A DNA stretch of 64,000 nt. Origin: Candidatus Heimdallarchaeota archaeon. GTDB lineage: Archaea > Asgardarchaeota > Heimdallarchaeia > JABLTI01. The position numbers and the translations under genes were made by a program. The notes beneath the pieces were generated by a model that was not told the DNA's origin, ran no database searches, and saw only the letters and a list, made by a program, of their open reading frames with translations. The DNA is taken from positions 1 to 64,000 of the forward strand of contig JAHLVW010000058.1 in NCBI GenBank assembly GCA_019058275.1, written 5' to 3'. Of the stretch, positions 1 through 9,241 are shown in pieces; within the stretch, counting starts at the first letter, position 1; each line of letters starts with the position of its first letter.

Positions 1-314
1 GATTAGTCTCGTCTGAAATTCAAATAATTGGTGAATTAGATTCTATTCGTCATCACCCTTCTAATTTCTTACTTGCACCAATTGTAGGTTTACTAAATTA
101 TCCATTTGTATTAAACATAAATAAAGAAGAAGTGGAAGAAGTCATTGAGATTCCTTTAGAAGAATTCTTTACGTTAGATAATTGGGAATCTAGTGATGTG
201 GAGATAGATTCAGGAATACATACTATTTGGTTCTTTACCTACAAAAAGTGGGTTGTTTGGGGAGCAACTGCAAAAATAATTAAGCATTTCGTTTCTATGT
301 TTGAGTTAGATTAA
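1..314 (+). CDS. Nudix hydrolase, CoA-pyrophosphatase-like (C-terminal part, 5' end outside window)
   Basis: An open frame enters from the left edge (first full codon at base 3) and stops at 312-314, giving about 103 residues. The tail has the layout of the CoA/ADP-ribose pyrophosphatase branch of Nudix proteins: a His-His-Pro-Ser segment followed by PIVGLL, an EEVEEV segment leading to an IPLEEFF motif, and a final WGATAKII helix. In that family (NudL/YeaB type) the enzyme hydrolyses CoA and its derivatives to phosphopantetheine and 3',5'-ADP. The Nudix box itself would lie upstream of the window, so catalysis cannot be checked. A GTG at 132 is an internal codon, not the start. It is transcribed away from the edge and is followed by a separate membrane-protein gene. 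Confidence 0.7.
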   Translation, partial: LVSSEIQIIGELDSIRHHPSNFLLAPIVGLLNYPFVLNINKEEVEEVIEIPLEEFFTLDNWESSDVEIDSGIHTIWFFTYKKWVVWGATAKIIKHFVSMFELD

Positions 315-426
315 AAAGAATCTAATAATATTCTTGTTATACAAAATCCTTAGAAATTGTTAAAAAGAACATTGTAATCGTAAACTCTATATAATAAAGA
401 GATAGTAAAAATTTGAACTAAAAAGG

Positions 427-1281
427 ATGGATAACGATTTGAGACACAAGGGAATGAAAAAGACTGCATTCTTATTATTAATAGCAGCTGTAGTAATCAT
501 TTGGAATGTTAGCAGTTATTATTTGGTTGCTTACGAAGGTGTAAATCTATTCGCACCAATGCAAAATAGCATCCTTGTAAATGATGATCCTGCAGTAAAT
601 ATCGATCATGTAATTGATCCTCCTCTTGGAAATCAAACGATTATGCCTGGATTCACTACTTTTGTTACATTAATGGTTTTTAATTTACCAATTGAAATTA
701 CGATTGTATTTCTCGCTGAGATGATTTTTGGTTCTTTTTTGAGACAAGAACGTGAAAAAATGAACTTTCTACGATTACTATTATTGTTGGGATCTGCATT
801 GGCTTTAACAGCAGTAAATTCATTGGTTCATTATACAATGATTTGGCCAGCAATGCATGATTGGCCTATACATGCAGGACATACATACAATGTTTCAAAT
901 ATTTTGTATCCACAATATGGTGTTTTTGAAACCTTCTTTTCAATGGGTGCTGATATTATGTTGTTCTTAGCAGCAGCAATAATTGTTGTAGGTATTCATT
1001 TCCTTGCATTCAAATATATACAAAAATTAAGCTACACACATAGCATTGTTTCACTAGTAGTACCAATTGTTTATTATCCTGCTATCTGGGGTATACTGGC
1101 TAAGCAAATAACGTCATTAAATTTCTTTGAGAAAGTTGGAAATATATTCATGTTTGGTCTAATTGTATCTGGAACATTCATTTTAAGTATACTTCTGATT
1201 CTTCTATGGAACTTAACATTATTTGGTACACAACCTGAAGGTTCTAAACAAACAGCAGAAAAACCAATGAAAGAAAACTAA
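427..1281 (+). CDS. Six-helix integral membrane protein of unknown function
   Basis: This 284-residue protein has about six hydrophobic segments (roughly residues 13-33, 77-105, 116-138, 165-190, 203-225 and 238-262). A short extracytoplasmic stretch between helices 1 and 2 holds the motif DPPLGNQTIMPGF, and the C-terminus is charged and Lys-rich. A histidine-containing loop (SLVHYTMIW, MHDWPIHAGH) lies between helices 3 and 4 and might bind a metal or a cofactor, but no known family is recognised. An in-frame Met at residue 10 (MKKTAF) just before the first helix is an alternative start. It stands alone, with a hairpin-rich spacer downstream. Confidence 0.6.
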   Translation: MDNDLRHKGMKKTAFLLLIAAVVIIWNVSSYYLVAYEGVNLFAPMQNSILVNDDPAVNIDHVIDPPLGNQTIMPGFTTFVTLMVFNLPIEITIVFLAEMIFGSFLRQEREKMNFLRLLLLLGSALALTAVNSLVHYTMIWPAMHDWPIHAGHTYNVSNILYPQYGVFETFFSMGADIMLFLAAAIIVVGIHFLAFKYIQKLSYTHSIVSLVVPIVYYPAIWGILAKQITSLNFFEKVGNIFMFGLIVSGTFILSILLILLWNLTLFGTQPEGSKQTAEKPMKEN

Positions 1282-1460
1282 GTATTTTCTATTTTGAAAA
1301 TACTTTATTCTTTATATTTACTTTTTAGATTTTTTATGCAAATACTTGCGGGTAAATTTACTAGATTCTTTGTATAGATTTTCCAGAACGCCTTTTAATA
1401 TTGATTCAAAATATTAAACTGTAAATTGTTCCCTTGTAAAGGGTTAATTTATATCTGCAG

Positions 1461-1483
1461 TGACATTCCTTTTCGGAATGTCA
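1461..1483 (+). terminator. Hairpin downstream of the membrane protein gene
   Basis: TGACATTCC (1461-1469), a five-base loop, and GGAATGTCA (1475-1483) form a perfect 9-bp stem followed directly by TTTTAT. It lies about 180 bases after the stop at 1281, so it would end a transcript with a long 3' tail. It could equally serve a small RNA in the same spacer. Confidence 0.4.
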
Positions 1484-1623
1484 TTTTATAATCCTTCCAT
1501 ATCCCTCCCTCCAGTATTTAGTCCATAAATAAAATTCCCCCTAATAAAAATATGAGTGATCTGCCTGAAACAACAATCATCCTCCTTGTAAAACTTATTT
1601 TAAAAGGCACCCACTCGTTAAAC

Positions 1624-1646
1624 GGACAGGGAATTTCTCCCTGTCC
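1624..1646 (-). terminator. Hairpin downstream of the PHP phosphoesterase gene
   Basis: GGACAGGGA (1624-1632), loop ATTTC, and TCCCTGTCC (1638-1646) give a GC-rich perfect 9-bp stem only about 30 bases past the stop of the minus-strand gene at 1678. It is exceptional in this AT-rich sequence, so a role in transcription ending or 3'-end stability is likely. Confidence 0.5.
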
Positions 1647-1677
1647 TGTTCTACTCTCACTAATGAATTTGAGCTTG

Positions 1678-2391
1678 CTAGATTTTACTATAGATTTTTG
1701 TTAGAAAATCTCGAGTGTTCTTTTGGAATACTTCTTCTGCTTCTTTTATAGTTAGTCCAGAACCAAGCAGAATTCTTTTTCCTTCATCATAGTTTAGCAT
1801 ATCACTTGGTCTATGTGTATCTGTATTTTGAATAAAATTGGCTTTAGCTTTTCTCCCTACATCTACTACATGACCATTAGTTATTGAATGTGCTTTATTG
1901 CTTGTTATTTCTAGAAAGACATCATTTTTCTTACAATTTTCTGCTACTTCCTTCGTAACAAGTCCGGGATGTGCCAAAATATCCACAAGCTTACATTTTG
2001 AAGCTATCAGATTGGTTCCTGGTTCGACTGGTTCTGAAATGGTTTCACCATGTATGACAATTACCAAAGCACCCATTTCAACTGCTTGTTCAGTAATTTC
2101 TTCAATAGCACCAACTGGGACATGCGTTAATTCAACACCATGCAAAGCAAGAAAACCCCAGTGTTTAGTTGCTAATTTACAATCTCTATCCAATTTAGGA
2201 ATAATGTCTAGATTTGAAGCGCTAACATGATCTGTGATTGCATATCCCTCATGACCTTTAACAAATGCTCTTCTTAGTTGTTCAATTGGTAGCAATACAC
2301 CATCGCTCAAAAATGAGTGTGAATGAAAATCACATCTGCCTATTCGATCTTTCGCTAATAAGTTCTCAATGGCTTTCTTATATACTTTCAT
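1678..2391 (-). CDS. PHP-domain phosphoesterase (histidinol-phosphatase-like)
   Basis: This 237-residue protein has the metal-binding motifs of the PHP superfamily in order: DFHSHSFLSDG near residue 21, AITDHVS near 52, a conserved HGE (about 114), DILAHPG (about 137) and NTDTH near 189. PHP proteins of this size (HIS2/COG1387 branch) hydrolyse phosphate esters using a cluster of two or three metals; archaeal members are often annotated as histidinol-phosphatase-like. No histidine-biosynthesis gene is nearby, so the substrate is unknown. It lies downstream of the OppD-like ATPase gene on the same strand, 31 bases after that stop, and may be cotranscribed with it. Confidence 0.8.
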   Translation of the reverse strand: MKVYKKAIENLLAKDRIGRCDFHSHSFLSDGVLLPIEQLRRAFVKGHEGYAITDHVSASNLDIIPKLDRDCKLATKHWGFLALHGVELTHVPVGAIEEITEQAVEMGALVIVIHGETISEPVEPGTNLIASKCKLVDILAHPGLVTKEVAENCKKNDVFLEITSNKAHSITNGHVVDVGRKAKANFIQNTDTHRPSDMLNYDEGKRILLGSGLTIKEAEEVFQKNTRDFLTKIYSKI

Positions 2392-2422
2392 ACATTCTAT
2401 AGTGAAACTACAAATTTAAATT

Positions 2423-3439
2423 TTAACCAGGCTGATAATCAGGAATATCCTTAGCTCTCCAACAAGCAACTTGGTGATTCTCTTCATATTCCTCTAAATT
2501 CGGAGCTTCAACTTTACATTTATCAATTGCATAAGTACATCTTGGATGAAATCTACAACCACTTGGATAATTTCTAGGATCAGGAATTTCGCCAGGAATT
2601 GGTTTTAGTTTACCTCGTATTGCCATGCTTGGCGTTGCATAAAATAGTCCTTGAGTGAAAGGATGTCTTGGGGAATAGAACATTGTTTCTACATCACCAT
2701 ACTCGATGATCTTACCTGCATAAAGAATAGCTATATGATCTGATAATTCAGCTAACACACCTAAATTGTGTGCAATGATCATCATAGTTAATCGATGTTT
2801 CTCCTTCATTATTCGCAATAAATCTAAAATTTGTCTTGCGATTGTTGCATCAAGGTTTGAAACTGGCTCATCTGCGATTAACAAAGAAGGATTATTTATT
2901 AGAGCAGTAGCAATTTTCACTCTTTGACTTTCACCACCACTCATTTGATGTGCATATTTATCTGAAGTTCTCAATGGTTCCGGAATTGCTACAGTACCAA
3001 GCTGACTGATAACAAGCATTTTTATTTCTTGCCTATCTGGTTCAATTTCAGCATGTTCCCGATAAGGTTGACTTGTAGTATATGTCATATCTCTTAAAGG
3101 GTCAAATCCACCAGAAATACTTTGTAAAACAAGTGCTAGATCTTTTCCTCTTATAGTATCCAAGATTTCATTTGGAAGTGTGAGTATATTTTTACCTTTG
3201 AATAGAATCTCACCATCAATGATTTTTCCCGGTCGTTCTATTAATTTGAAAATGGATTTAGCTAAGATAGATTTTCCAGCACCTGATGGTCCTAAAATAC
3301 CTAAAGTTTCACCTCGATGAATCTTGAGATTAACACCATCTAGTACTTTCCAAACTACATTATCATGTTCATAAAAATATGTCTTAAGATTCTTTACTTC
3401 TAATATAACTTCTTTTTCTTTCTCTTCGAAAGGAGACAT
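2423..3439 (-). CDS. ABC transporter ATPase, oligopeptide (OppD/DppD) type
   Basis: A 338-residue ATPase with Walker A GPSGAGKS (about residue 50), signature MSGGESQRV, Walker B LLIADEPVSNLDA and a switch His in IIAHNLG. The C-terminal part from about residue 245 is the oligopeptide/dipeptide transporter extension, with the typical GCRFHPRC and a later Cys in VACW. Such subunits energise peptide uptake together with OppF, two permeases and a binding protein, but none of these is in the neighbourhood, so this is an orphan subunit here. It sits between glucose-6-phosphate isomerase (32-base gap) and the PHP protein, all on the minus strand. The function as an importer ATPase is well supported; the substrate is not. 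Confidence 0.85.
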   Translation of the reverse strand: MSPFEEKEKEVILEVKNLKTYFYEHDNVVWKVLDGVNLKIHRGETLGILGPSGAGKSILAKSIFKLIERPGKIIDGEILFKGKNILTLPNEILDTIRGKDLALVLQSISGGFDPLRDMTYTTSQPYREHAEIEPDRQEIKMLVISQLGTVAIPEPLRTSDKYAHQMSGGESQRVKIATALINNPSLLIADEPVSNLDATIARQILDLLRIMKEKHRLTMMIIAHNLGVLAELSDHIAILYAGKIIEYGDVETMFYSPRHPFTQGLFYATPSMAIRGKLKPIPGEIPDPRNYPSGCRFHPRCTYAIDKCKVEAPNLEEYEENHQVACWRAKDIPDYQPG

Positions 3440-3471
3440 ATTAATTCATCTCTTATCAAATAATTTGAAGG

Positions 3472-4260
3472 TTACAACCAATTCTCTTTTGTCCAAGGTT
3501 CATTTAGAAATATCCATTGTTCTGGATTTTCAATAAATGATAGGTAGAATGGTTTATCAACAATTTTTGATGGAAACTTCTCTTTTACAATTACTTTGTC
3601 TTTACAAGTAGGGTTTCTTATCCAAACTTCTTTATGGTGATAAAGGTAGACTGCTCCTTTTTGTTTCTTAATAGGTTCATAAATGGAACTAAACTCAGAA
3701 CTTACCAAATTATTCATGATAAGTGGAGTTTCTTTTGATGGATTAATCGTTACATGACCATAACCAGGTGGGATTAAAATCTGATCTCCTGCTTTTGCAC
3801 TTATGATTAATACTTCATAAGGATCAAGTGTTTTGTTTTTTCTCTTCTTCTTTTGCTCTTTTTTCTCTTTTTGTAATAAGTAGAGTCCCTTACCAAACAT
3901 TACTTCATAAACCTCAGGAAAACTGAATCCTTCCTTTGCTTCAGGATGGAAGTGACCAGTGGTTTTAATATATTCTGCTCCTAGAAAATTTGGAGGGATA
4001 ATAGTAATGTCAAACCTAACTCCGTGTTTTTGAAATATTGGTTTATCTTCATCTCTAGTCAAATCACGATACATATAATACAAGTCAAAATTTTCTTGTT
4101 GTGAGTTTAACCAATTTTTATCGTAAATAACATCTTTCATATCAAATAATTTTCGAGTTGAAAAAACAAGTTCAATATCTCCGGCTTTAACAATTTTACT
4201 AGTTTCTTTGTCAACCTCTAATTCAAAAGGTACAAATTTGGAAAGATCAATTATTACCAT
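3472..4260 (-). CDS. Glucose-6-phosphate isomerase, archaeal cupin type
   Basis: This 262-residue protein matches the cupin-type isomerase that replaces the classical enzyme in many archaea and interconverts glucose 6-phosphate and fructose 6-phosphate in the cytosol. The metal-binding set is visible: TGHFHPEA (two His), a Glu in FPEVYEVMFG, and a final His in PPGYGHVTINPS. It is longer than the usual protein of about 190 residues because of N- and C-terminal extensions and a very basic insertion (EKKEQKKKRKNK) between two beta strands of the cupin barrel. It is the first gene of a probable minus-strand unit with the OppD-like and PHP genes. Confidence 0.85.
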   Translation of the reverse strand: MVIIDLSKFVPFELEVDKETSKIVKAGDIELVFSTRKLFDMKDVIYDKNWLNSQQENFDLYYMYRDLTRDEDKPIFQKHGVRFDITIIPPNFLGAEYIKTTGHFHPEAKEGFSFPEVYEVMFGKGLYLLQKEKKEQKKKRKNKTLDPYEVLIISAKAGDQILIPPGYGHVTINPSKETPLIMNNLVSSEFSSIYEPIKKQKGAVYLYHHKEVWIRNPTCKDKVIVKEKFPSKIVDKPFYLSFIENPEQWIFLNEPWTKENWL

Positions 4261-4438
4261 TTCTATCAGCTTTTAGTTGATGTTTCAACATATCAGTTTT
4301 TTGTTTAAAAATACAAATTTATAGTAATTAATAAATTAGCATGTTTAAAACTAAATAATTAAAAGAAAATGTTTATCTAATAGATTCATAATAAGCTATT
4401 TAGTATAACATATGTTATCTATGAGGAATTTCTAAAAG

Positions 4439-5890
4439 TTGGTAGACAACAATACTGATGAATCATTAAAATTGGAAAAGGATAATGAGATCCGTTCTTT
4501 TGAAGATGAACTATTCAAAAATATAGAATTGGATGAAGAAGCAGATTCCCATGAAGTAGATCTGGATCTTTTGGAACCAATTGAATCTATTGGTGAGTTA
4601 TTCGAGAAAATAAACCCTTTAACAATACCTTCTATAATTCTTGGTGTGATTATCTTAATTATTACATTTACTAATGTACTTGAAAATCATCCTGTTTGGA
4701 ATATAATCCTAGGATTTATAGGTGGGTTGTCTTTTGTTTTTGGTTGTTCTGAGCTGATTATTTTTGGTGTAAAAGGCATCGGAAAGAAATTGGGTTGGTC
4801 TCAATATTTCATGGGTATTATGGCTGCAATAGGCGCTGATTCCAGCGATATTATCGTAGTTTCTATCCTTTTGACTCGAGCAAAAACCCTAAGTGCAACT
4901 GGTATAACAGAGAATATTGAATTAGCTAATAATCTAACAGTTACGAGCATTACATTAGTTCTAACTACTGTATTGATTAATATGTTAATACTTGGTATAA
5001 CAATCCTAGTAGTTGCTAGAAAGAAACCTTTCAAACTTCCTAAACAATTATCGCAAAATGAATCAAATCTTGTTCTTGCAATGACAATATTTTCATTTAT
5101 TCTAATTGCATTTGGATTTACTCATAATGCTATAGGAATAGAGCAATTTGATAGAGTATTTCAGGGGGCAATTGGTGTTTCACTATTACTATTCTACATT
5201 TTGTTTATTGGTTTTTTAATAGGAGATGCAAGAGAGAAACTAGCAGAAAGAATAGGTCCACAAACTCTAATTACAGAATATTTTCCTGAAGAGGATGACA
5301 CACAAGAAGAAGGTGAAGAGAAAAAGCATCCAATTAAAGATAAAATAAAAGAAATGTTCTCAAATGGAAATGATGATGAGACAGAGCAATTTATATCACT
5401 AAGACGATTTCCATGGTTTGTACTTGTTATTGTCTTTGTTGTTGGCATTTCAGGAATTATTTTTGGTGGTACACTGATCTCAGAATCAATAGAAACTGGT
5501 TTAGAGATATACAATCTGCCCATTCTAGTTTATTGTGTAGTAATTGGATTTATTTCATCAGCACCAGAGATGACGATAACATTCAGAGCCATTTTAAACC
5601 CAGAAGAAGAAGATACTGAAATAGGTATGATTCATCAAATATCATCAGTAAATCAAACATTCTTTTTATTATTTGGTTTACCTTTCCTCTTTGCTTCGAT
5701 AATAAATGTAAATATCCCAGTAGCACTGGATACAACACTAGTATTGACAGGTATATTTGCCATATCTTTGGCATTGCATCTGACTATTATTGATGATAAC
5801 CACTTTGATCGTGTTGAAGGAGCTTTAATACTGGTAGCGTCTATAGCAAGTCTTCTGACCTTAGCAATTGTTGGTGGATTAATAAGTTAG
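4439..5890 (+). CDS. Ca2+/cation antiporter (CaCA superfamily), paralogue 1
   Basis: A 483-residue membrane protein with a long acidic cytosolic N-terminus (about 60 residues), five or so helices, a charged central loop (about residues 280-315) and a second set of helices. Two alpha-repeat-like segments carry the exchanger signature: one around GIMAAIGADSSDIIVV and one around GFISSAPEMTITFRA, with acidic residues expected to bind the cation. These repeats are typical of Na+/Ca2+ or H+/Ca2+ antiporters. The start is a TTG preceded by GAGG about 15 bases upstream; no ATG is available nearby. The next gene is a close paralogue, so this is a tandem duplication. Ion specificity cannot be read from the sequence. 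Confidence 0.75.
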   Translation: MVDNNTDESLKLEKDNEIRSFEDELFKNIELDEEADSHEVDLDLLEPIESIGELFEKINPLTIPSIILGVIILIITFTNVLENHPVWNIILGFIGGLSFVFGCSELIIFGVKGIGKKLGWSQYFMGIMAAIGADSSDIIVVSILLTRAKTLSATGITENIELANNLTVTSITLVLTTVLINMLILGITILVVARKKPFKLPKQLSQNESNLVLAMTIFSFILIAFGFTHNAIGIEQFDRVFQGAIGVSLLLFYILFIGFLIGDAREKLAERIGPQTLITEYFPEEDDTQEEGEEKKHPIKDKIKEMFSNGNDDETEQFISLRRFPWFVLVIVFVVGISGIIFGGTLISESIETGLEIYNLPILVYCVVIGFISSAPEMTITFRAILNPEEEDTEIGMIHQISSVNQTFFLLFGLPFLFASIINVNIPVALDTTLVLTGIFAISLALHLTIIDDNHFDRVEGALILVASIASLLTLAIVGGLIS

Positions 5891-6000
5891 ATATCGAGAG
5901 ACGAAATAATGTATTTCTAGATGATGGATAAAAGCTATTTGGTATTTGAATATCTATTATTATCAACAATCTTTTGACAAAAAGGTAAGCAACAGCAAAT

Positions 6001-6008
6001 TATTTAAA
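6001..6008 (+). promoter_or_regulatory. Possible TATA box for the second exchanger gene
   Basis: TATTTAAA at 6001-6008 lies 78 bases upstream of the ATG at 6086 in the spacer between the two exchanger genes. It resembles an archaeal TATA element and would give transcription starting near 6030. This is weak evidence in AT-rich DNA. Confidence 0.2.
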
Positions 6009-6085
6009 AGGGAACAAAAAAACATAACTTAAGTATATTTGGTCTTGAACATTTTTATGTTCCCTAAAGAGGTAAATCGAATCAA

Positions 6086-7714
6086 ATGACTGAAAACGAC
6101 GAGGGCAGCGAACCCCCGCCTAAAGATTCAATGGAATTAGAGGATTATTCTGAACCAGAAGATTGGGATCTTCCAACTGTTATTACTGAAGATGACGAAT
6201 ATCCTGATATATTTGATAATATTGAACCCGAAGAAGCTCTTGAAACTATTATTGGCAATATATCTTTATTGACTATAATTTCTCTCTTATTGGGAATAGG
6301 TATAGCGATAGCAAATTATATACTATATCGTTATTTACCTCATAATACAAGGAATTCCATTATATTAATGGTAATTGGTTTTGTAGCTGGTCTTCTTATA
6401 GTATTTGGAGCAGCTGAAATAATTATTTTAGGAGTAAAAGGCATTCAAGATAAACTAAACTTGTCACCATACTTGAGTGGTATTCTGCAAGCCATAGGTG
6501 CAGCACTTGCAGAATTAGTAGTTATTACTTTTCTACTTGTACGTGCAAAACAAATTGAAGCATCTGACATTGCTCATGCGAATAGTTTAGCAATTACTGC
6601 TATAACTTTGATATTAACAACAGTAATTATTAATATCTTCTTCCTTGGTATAGGAATAATCTTTGTCTCAAAAGATGAACCATTTGATTTACCTAAGGAA
6701 TTAATATTCTTCGAAGCAAATCTAATCTTAGGAATGATGGTATTTTCATTTGTAATGATGATTTATGGTTTCTATTTCCAACTTACTAATCCACAAACGG
6801 TTGTAGAAGGTTTAACAACATTTGATCGGGGATTTACGATTATAATCGGTTTAGCGTTAATTCTAGTATATTTCATATTTTTGTTCCTGCTTATTCAACG
6901 TTGGGGGAAGAGAACTTCAACACCACAAACATTGATATCAGAATTCTTTCCAGATGAGGACCAAGTAGTTGTTGAAGAACCAAGTAGCACGAAACTCATT
7001 CAATCACGATTGATCATGGAATCAAAAAGTAAAAGCAAGCAAAAACCACCGGAGCAAATTGAACTAGATAGTGAACCTAGTGAAGATAAACCTCTTAGGA
7101 AAGGAAGAAAGAGAAACAATAATGATAATAAATCAAATCATGAAAGAGAAACCGCTTTAGCAACTTTACGGCGATTTCCATGGTATATAATTATCATTTT
7201 GTTCATTATAGGTGCAGGTGGAATTGTGTGGGGAGGTCAAATACTTTCAAGATCTATTGAAGATGGTATTAAGATTTTTAGAACAGTACCAATTCTAGTA
7301 TATTCTGTAGTAGTTGGATTAATTTCTTCTTCTCCGGAATTAGTAGTAACTTTGAGAGGAATATTCAGCCGAAACCAAGAAGCAAGAGAAGTGGGACTAG
7401 TTCATCAAGTTTCAGCAATAAATCAAACTTTCTTTATTCTATTTGGCATTCCATTTGTCCTTAGTGGAATACTAAACATTGGTATTCCTATTGCTCTTGA
7501 GATCACAGTTGTGATGGGTGGAATCTTCATCATGTCAGCAGCAGCGATACTAATGATTATGGATGATAACAAATTCGACCTTCTCGAAGGTGTAGTTATA
7601 ACAATACTAGCTGTGGTAAGTTTACTAGCACTAATGCTTATAGGCGGTATACCGACAGAAGCTGAAACCGCAAGTACAGCTCTTCAGCTAGTTAATTTCG
7701 CAAAAGTGTTATAA
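6086..7714 (+). CDS. Ca2+/cation antiporter (CaCA superfamily), paralogue 2
   Basis: This 542-residue paralogue of the preceding gene keeps the same plan: acidic N-terminal tail, first alpha-repeat-like segment (GILQAIGAALAELVVI), a central charged loop and a second repeat (GLISSSPELVVTLRG). The central loop is longer and strongly basic (RKGRKRNNNDN, about residues 345-355), unlike the acidic loop of paralogue 1, which suggests different regulation. Ser-Ser-Asp in the first repeat of paralogue 1 is Ala-Ala-Glu here, so the ion preference may differ. The 195-base spacer contains a possible TATA box, so the two genes may be transcribed separately. A hairpin with a T-run follows. Confidence 0.75.
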   Translation: MTENDEGSEPPPKDSMELEDYSEPEDWDLPTVITEDDEYPDIFDNIEPEEALETIIGNISLLTIISLLLGIGIAIANYILYRYLPHNTRNSIILMVIGFVAGLLIVFGAAEIIILGVKGIQDKLNLSPYLSGILQAIGAALAELVVITFLLVRAKQIEASDIAHANSLAITAITLILTTVIINIFFLGIGIIFVSKDEPFDLPKELIFFEANLILGMMVFSFVMMIYGFYFQLTNPQTVVEGLTTFDRGFTIIIGLALILVYFIFLFLLIQRWGKRTSTPQTLISEFFPDEDQVVVEEPSSTKLIQSRLIMESKSKSKQKPPEQIELDSEPSEDKPLRKGRKRNNNDNKSNHERETALATLRRFPWYIIIILFIIGAGGIVWGGQILSRSIEDGIKIFRTVPILVYSVVVGLISSSPELVVTLRGIFSRNQEAREVGLVHQVSAINQTFFILFGIPFVLSGILNIGIPIALEITVVMGGIFIMSAAAILMIMDDNKFDLLEGVVITILAVVSLLALMLIGGIPTEAETASTALQLVNFAKVL

Positions 7715-7729
7715 AAAATAAGAGGAAAA

Positions 7730-7745
7730 CCACGAATAATCGTGG
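7730..7745. terminator. Bidirectional terminator between convergent genes
   Basis: CCACGA (7730-7735), loop ATAA and TCGTGG (7740-7745) form a 6-bp stem followed by TAATTTTTCTT. It sits between the exchanger stop (7714) and the amidohydrolase stop (7755). The T-run serves the plus strand and an A-rich left flank would give U-rich RNA on the minus strand. Confidence 0.55.
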
Positions 7746-7754
7746 TAATTTTTC

Positions 7755-9032
7755 TTAAAACAATTCTTCAGTTTCTGTTTCAATATCGTATACGAGTTCA
7801 CCATCTATGAAAACTTTTTGAGCTTTTGATTGAATGTCTAATGGATTACCACTCCATAGAACAATATCAGCATCTTTTCCTTCTTCAATGGAACCAACTC
7901 TATCATCAATACCAAGGATTTTAGCGCTGTTAAGGGTGATTACTTCATAAGCACCTTGTAAAGGCAATCCTTCGCGATGAGCAATAGCTGCATAAAGAGT
8001 TTGGAATTGTAAAGGAACTACCGGATGATCAGCAGTCATTGAGACCAAAACGCCTGCTTTATAGAGTATACCAATTGTTTTCCAAGTCATTTCTCGTAAT
8101 TCGATTTTAGTTCTAAAACCAAAAGTAGGACCAACAACAGCAGGGATTTTATTTTCTGCTAAGAAATCAACCACTTTGTGACCGTAAGTACAATGCTCTA
8201 TGATAACATCCACATCAAATTCTTTTGCTAATCGTACTGCAGTAACAATATCATTAGCTTGGTGAGCATGAGCTCGTAAAGGTAGTTCTTTCTTTAGGAT
8301 TGGAACCATCGCTTCATACTTAATATCCTTATCAGGTTTGGTAGGTTCAGTTGGTTTTTTAGTGTCTTTATCTTTACCTCCCTTAACTTTCTTGTTATAG
8401 TCTTTCAAGTCTTCTTTGTATTGCTTAAGCTTCTTCTCATATTCTTCTGCTTTATTCATGTAATTCTGAGTTTCAAACATCAATTGCCTAAAGAGACCAA
8501 GACTGCCCATTCTAGTACCTGGCATACGCTTTAGAGCATCACCATAACATCTCTTTGGGTTTTCACCAAAAGCACATTTCATACCAGCAGTTTCTTGAAC
8601 GACCATTTTATCAACAATCGTACCATGCATTTTAATGGTGGTCATTTGACCTCCGACAACATTAGCACTGCCTGGTGAAATGCAAATACAAGTAACACCG
8701 CCACTAATTGCTCTTCTCATACCCTTCTCAACAGGATTGATAGCATCAAGAACTCTAATCTGTGGGGTGATCGGATCAGTCATTTCATTGCCATCTTGTA
8801 AGGTAAGACCGATTTCTTCTTCCCAAACAGCAGCGTGACAATGGGCATCAATGATTCCTGGAAAAGCTACTAAGTCTTTTGCATCAATGATTTCAGCATC
8901 TTTTGGTACATCGAACCCCTTACCAACTTTTTTGATTTTCCCTTTATCGTCAATCAAAATATGACCGTTATCAAACTCTTCTTTACCAACAGGTATTATC
9001 TTTCCACATAAAATTGCTTTCATGGAAGTCAC
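7755..9032 (-). CDS. Amidohydrolase-superfamily metal enzyme, intact paralogue
   Basis: A 425-residue protein with the amidohydrolase TIM-barrel layout: an N-terminal beta-sandwich (residues 1-60), the first metal motif GIIDAHCHA (about 60), HAH in LRAHAHQ, a third His in EHCTYGH, the catalytic Asp in TADHPV, and a closing strand with GKDADIVLWSG that is typical of imidazolonepropionase/dihydroorotase-like members. A Lys-rich helical insertion (about residues 195-235) is unusual. The substrate is unknown; cyclic amides are cleaved by relatives. The predicted GTG start at 9032 adds three residues to an ATG at 9023, which aligns better with the paralogue. A damaged second copy lies about 1.6 kb upstream on the same strand. 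Confidence 0.8.
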   Translation of the reverse strand: MTSMKAILCGKIIPVGKEEFDNGHILIDDKGKIKKVGKGFDVPKDAEIIDAKDLVAFPGIIDAHCHAAVWEEEIGLTLQDGNEMTDPITPQIRVLDAINPVEKGMRRAISGGVTCICISPGSANVVGGQMTTIKMHGTIVDKMVVQETAGMKCAFGENPKRCYGDALKRMPGTRMGSLGLFRQLMFETQNYMNKAEEYEKKLKQYKEDLKDYNKKVKGGKDKDTKKPTEPTKPDKDIKYEAMVPILKKELPLRAHAHQANDIVTAVRLAKEFDVDVIIEHCTYGHKVVDFLAENKIPAVVGPTFGFRTKIELREMTWKTIGILYKAGVLVSMTADHPVVPLQFQTLYAAIAHREGLPLQGAYEVITLNSAKILGIDDRVGSIEEGKDADIVLWSGNPLDIQSKAQKVFIDGELVYDIETETEELF

Positions 9033-9241
9033 ATCTTCATTGTGATGTTTCAGAAATAATTAAACGTTTTGTAGAGTTTTAATATAATTACTAATGTTAT
9101 CTTTGTTAGCATTTCTGAAAGACTTTAAAATCAATTTTAATTAATCCTAACTAATTACTACAATCTATTATGATTTATTACTTTCAATTAAAAGATTGAT
9201 GTCTATTAATTGAAATATTTAGAACAATTACACACCATACT

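Larger units (their letters stand above)
1282..1677. other. 396-base intergenic region rich in inverted repeats
   Basis: No credible open reading frame lies here. The spacer separates two convergent genes and holds at least four inverted repeats: TAATATT/AATATTA at 1396-1416, CCCTT/AAGGG at 1431-1443, a perfect 9-bp stem at 1461-1483 and another perfect 9-bp stem at 1624-1646. The two long stems look like terminators. The cluster at 1396-1483 could also be part of a short structured RNA, but no RNA family is recognised. Confidence 0.45.

Noticed and set aside
5413..5619. Cys/Trp-rich frame inside the first exchanger gene
   Set aside because: It overlaps the second alpha-repeat of the exchanger in another frame and has an implausible composition.
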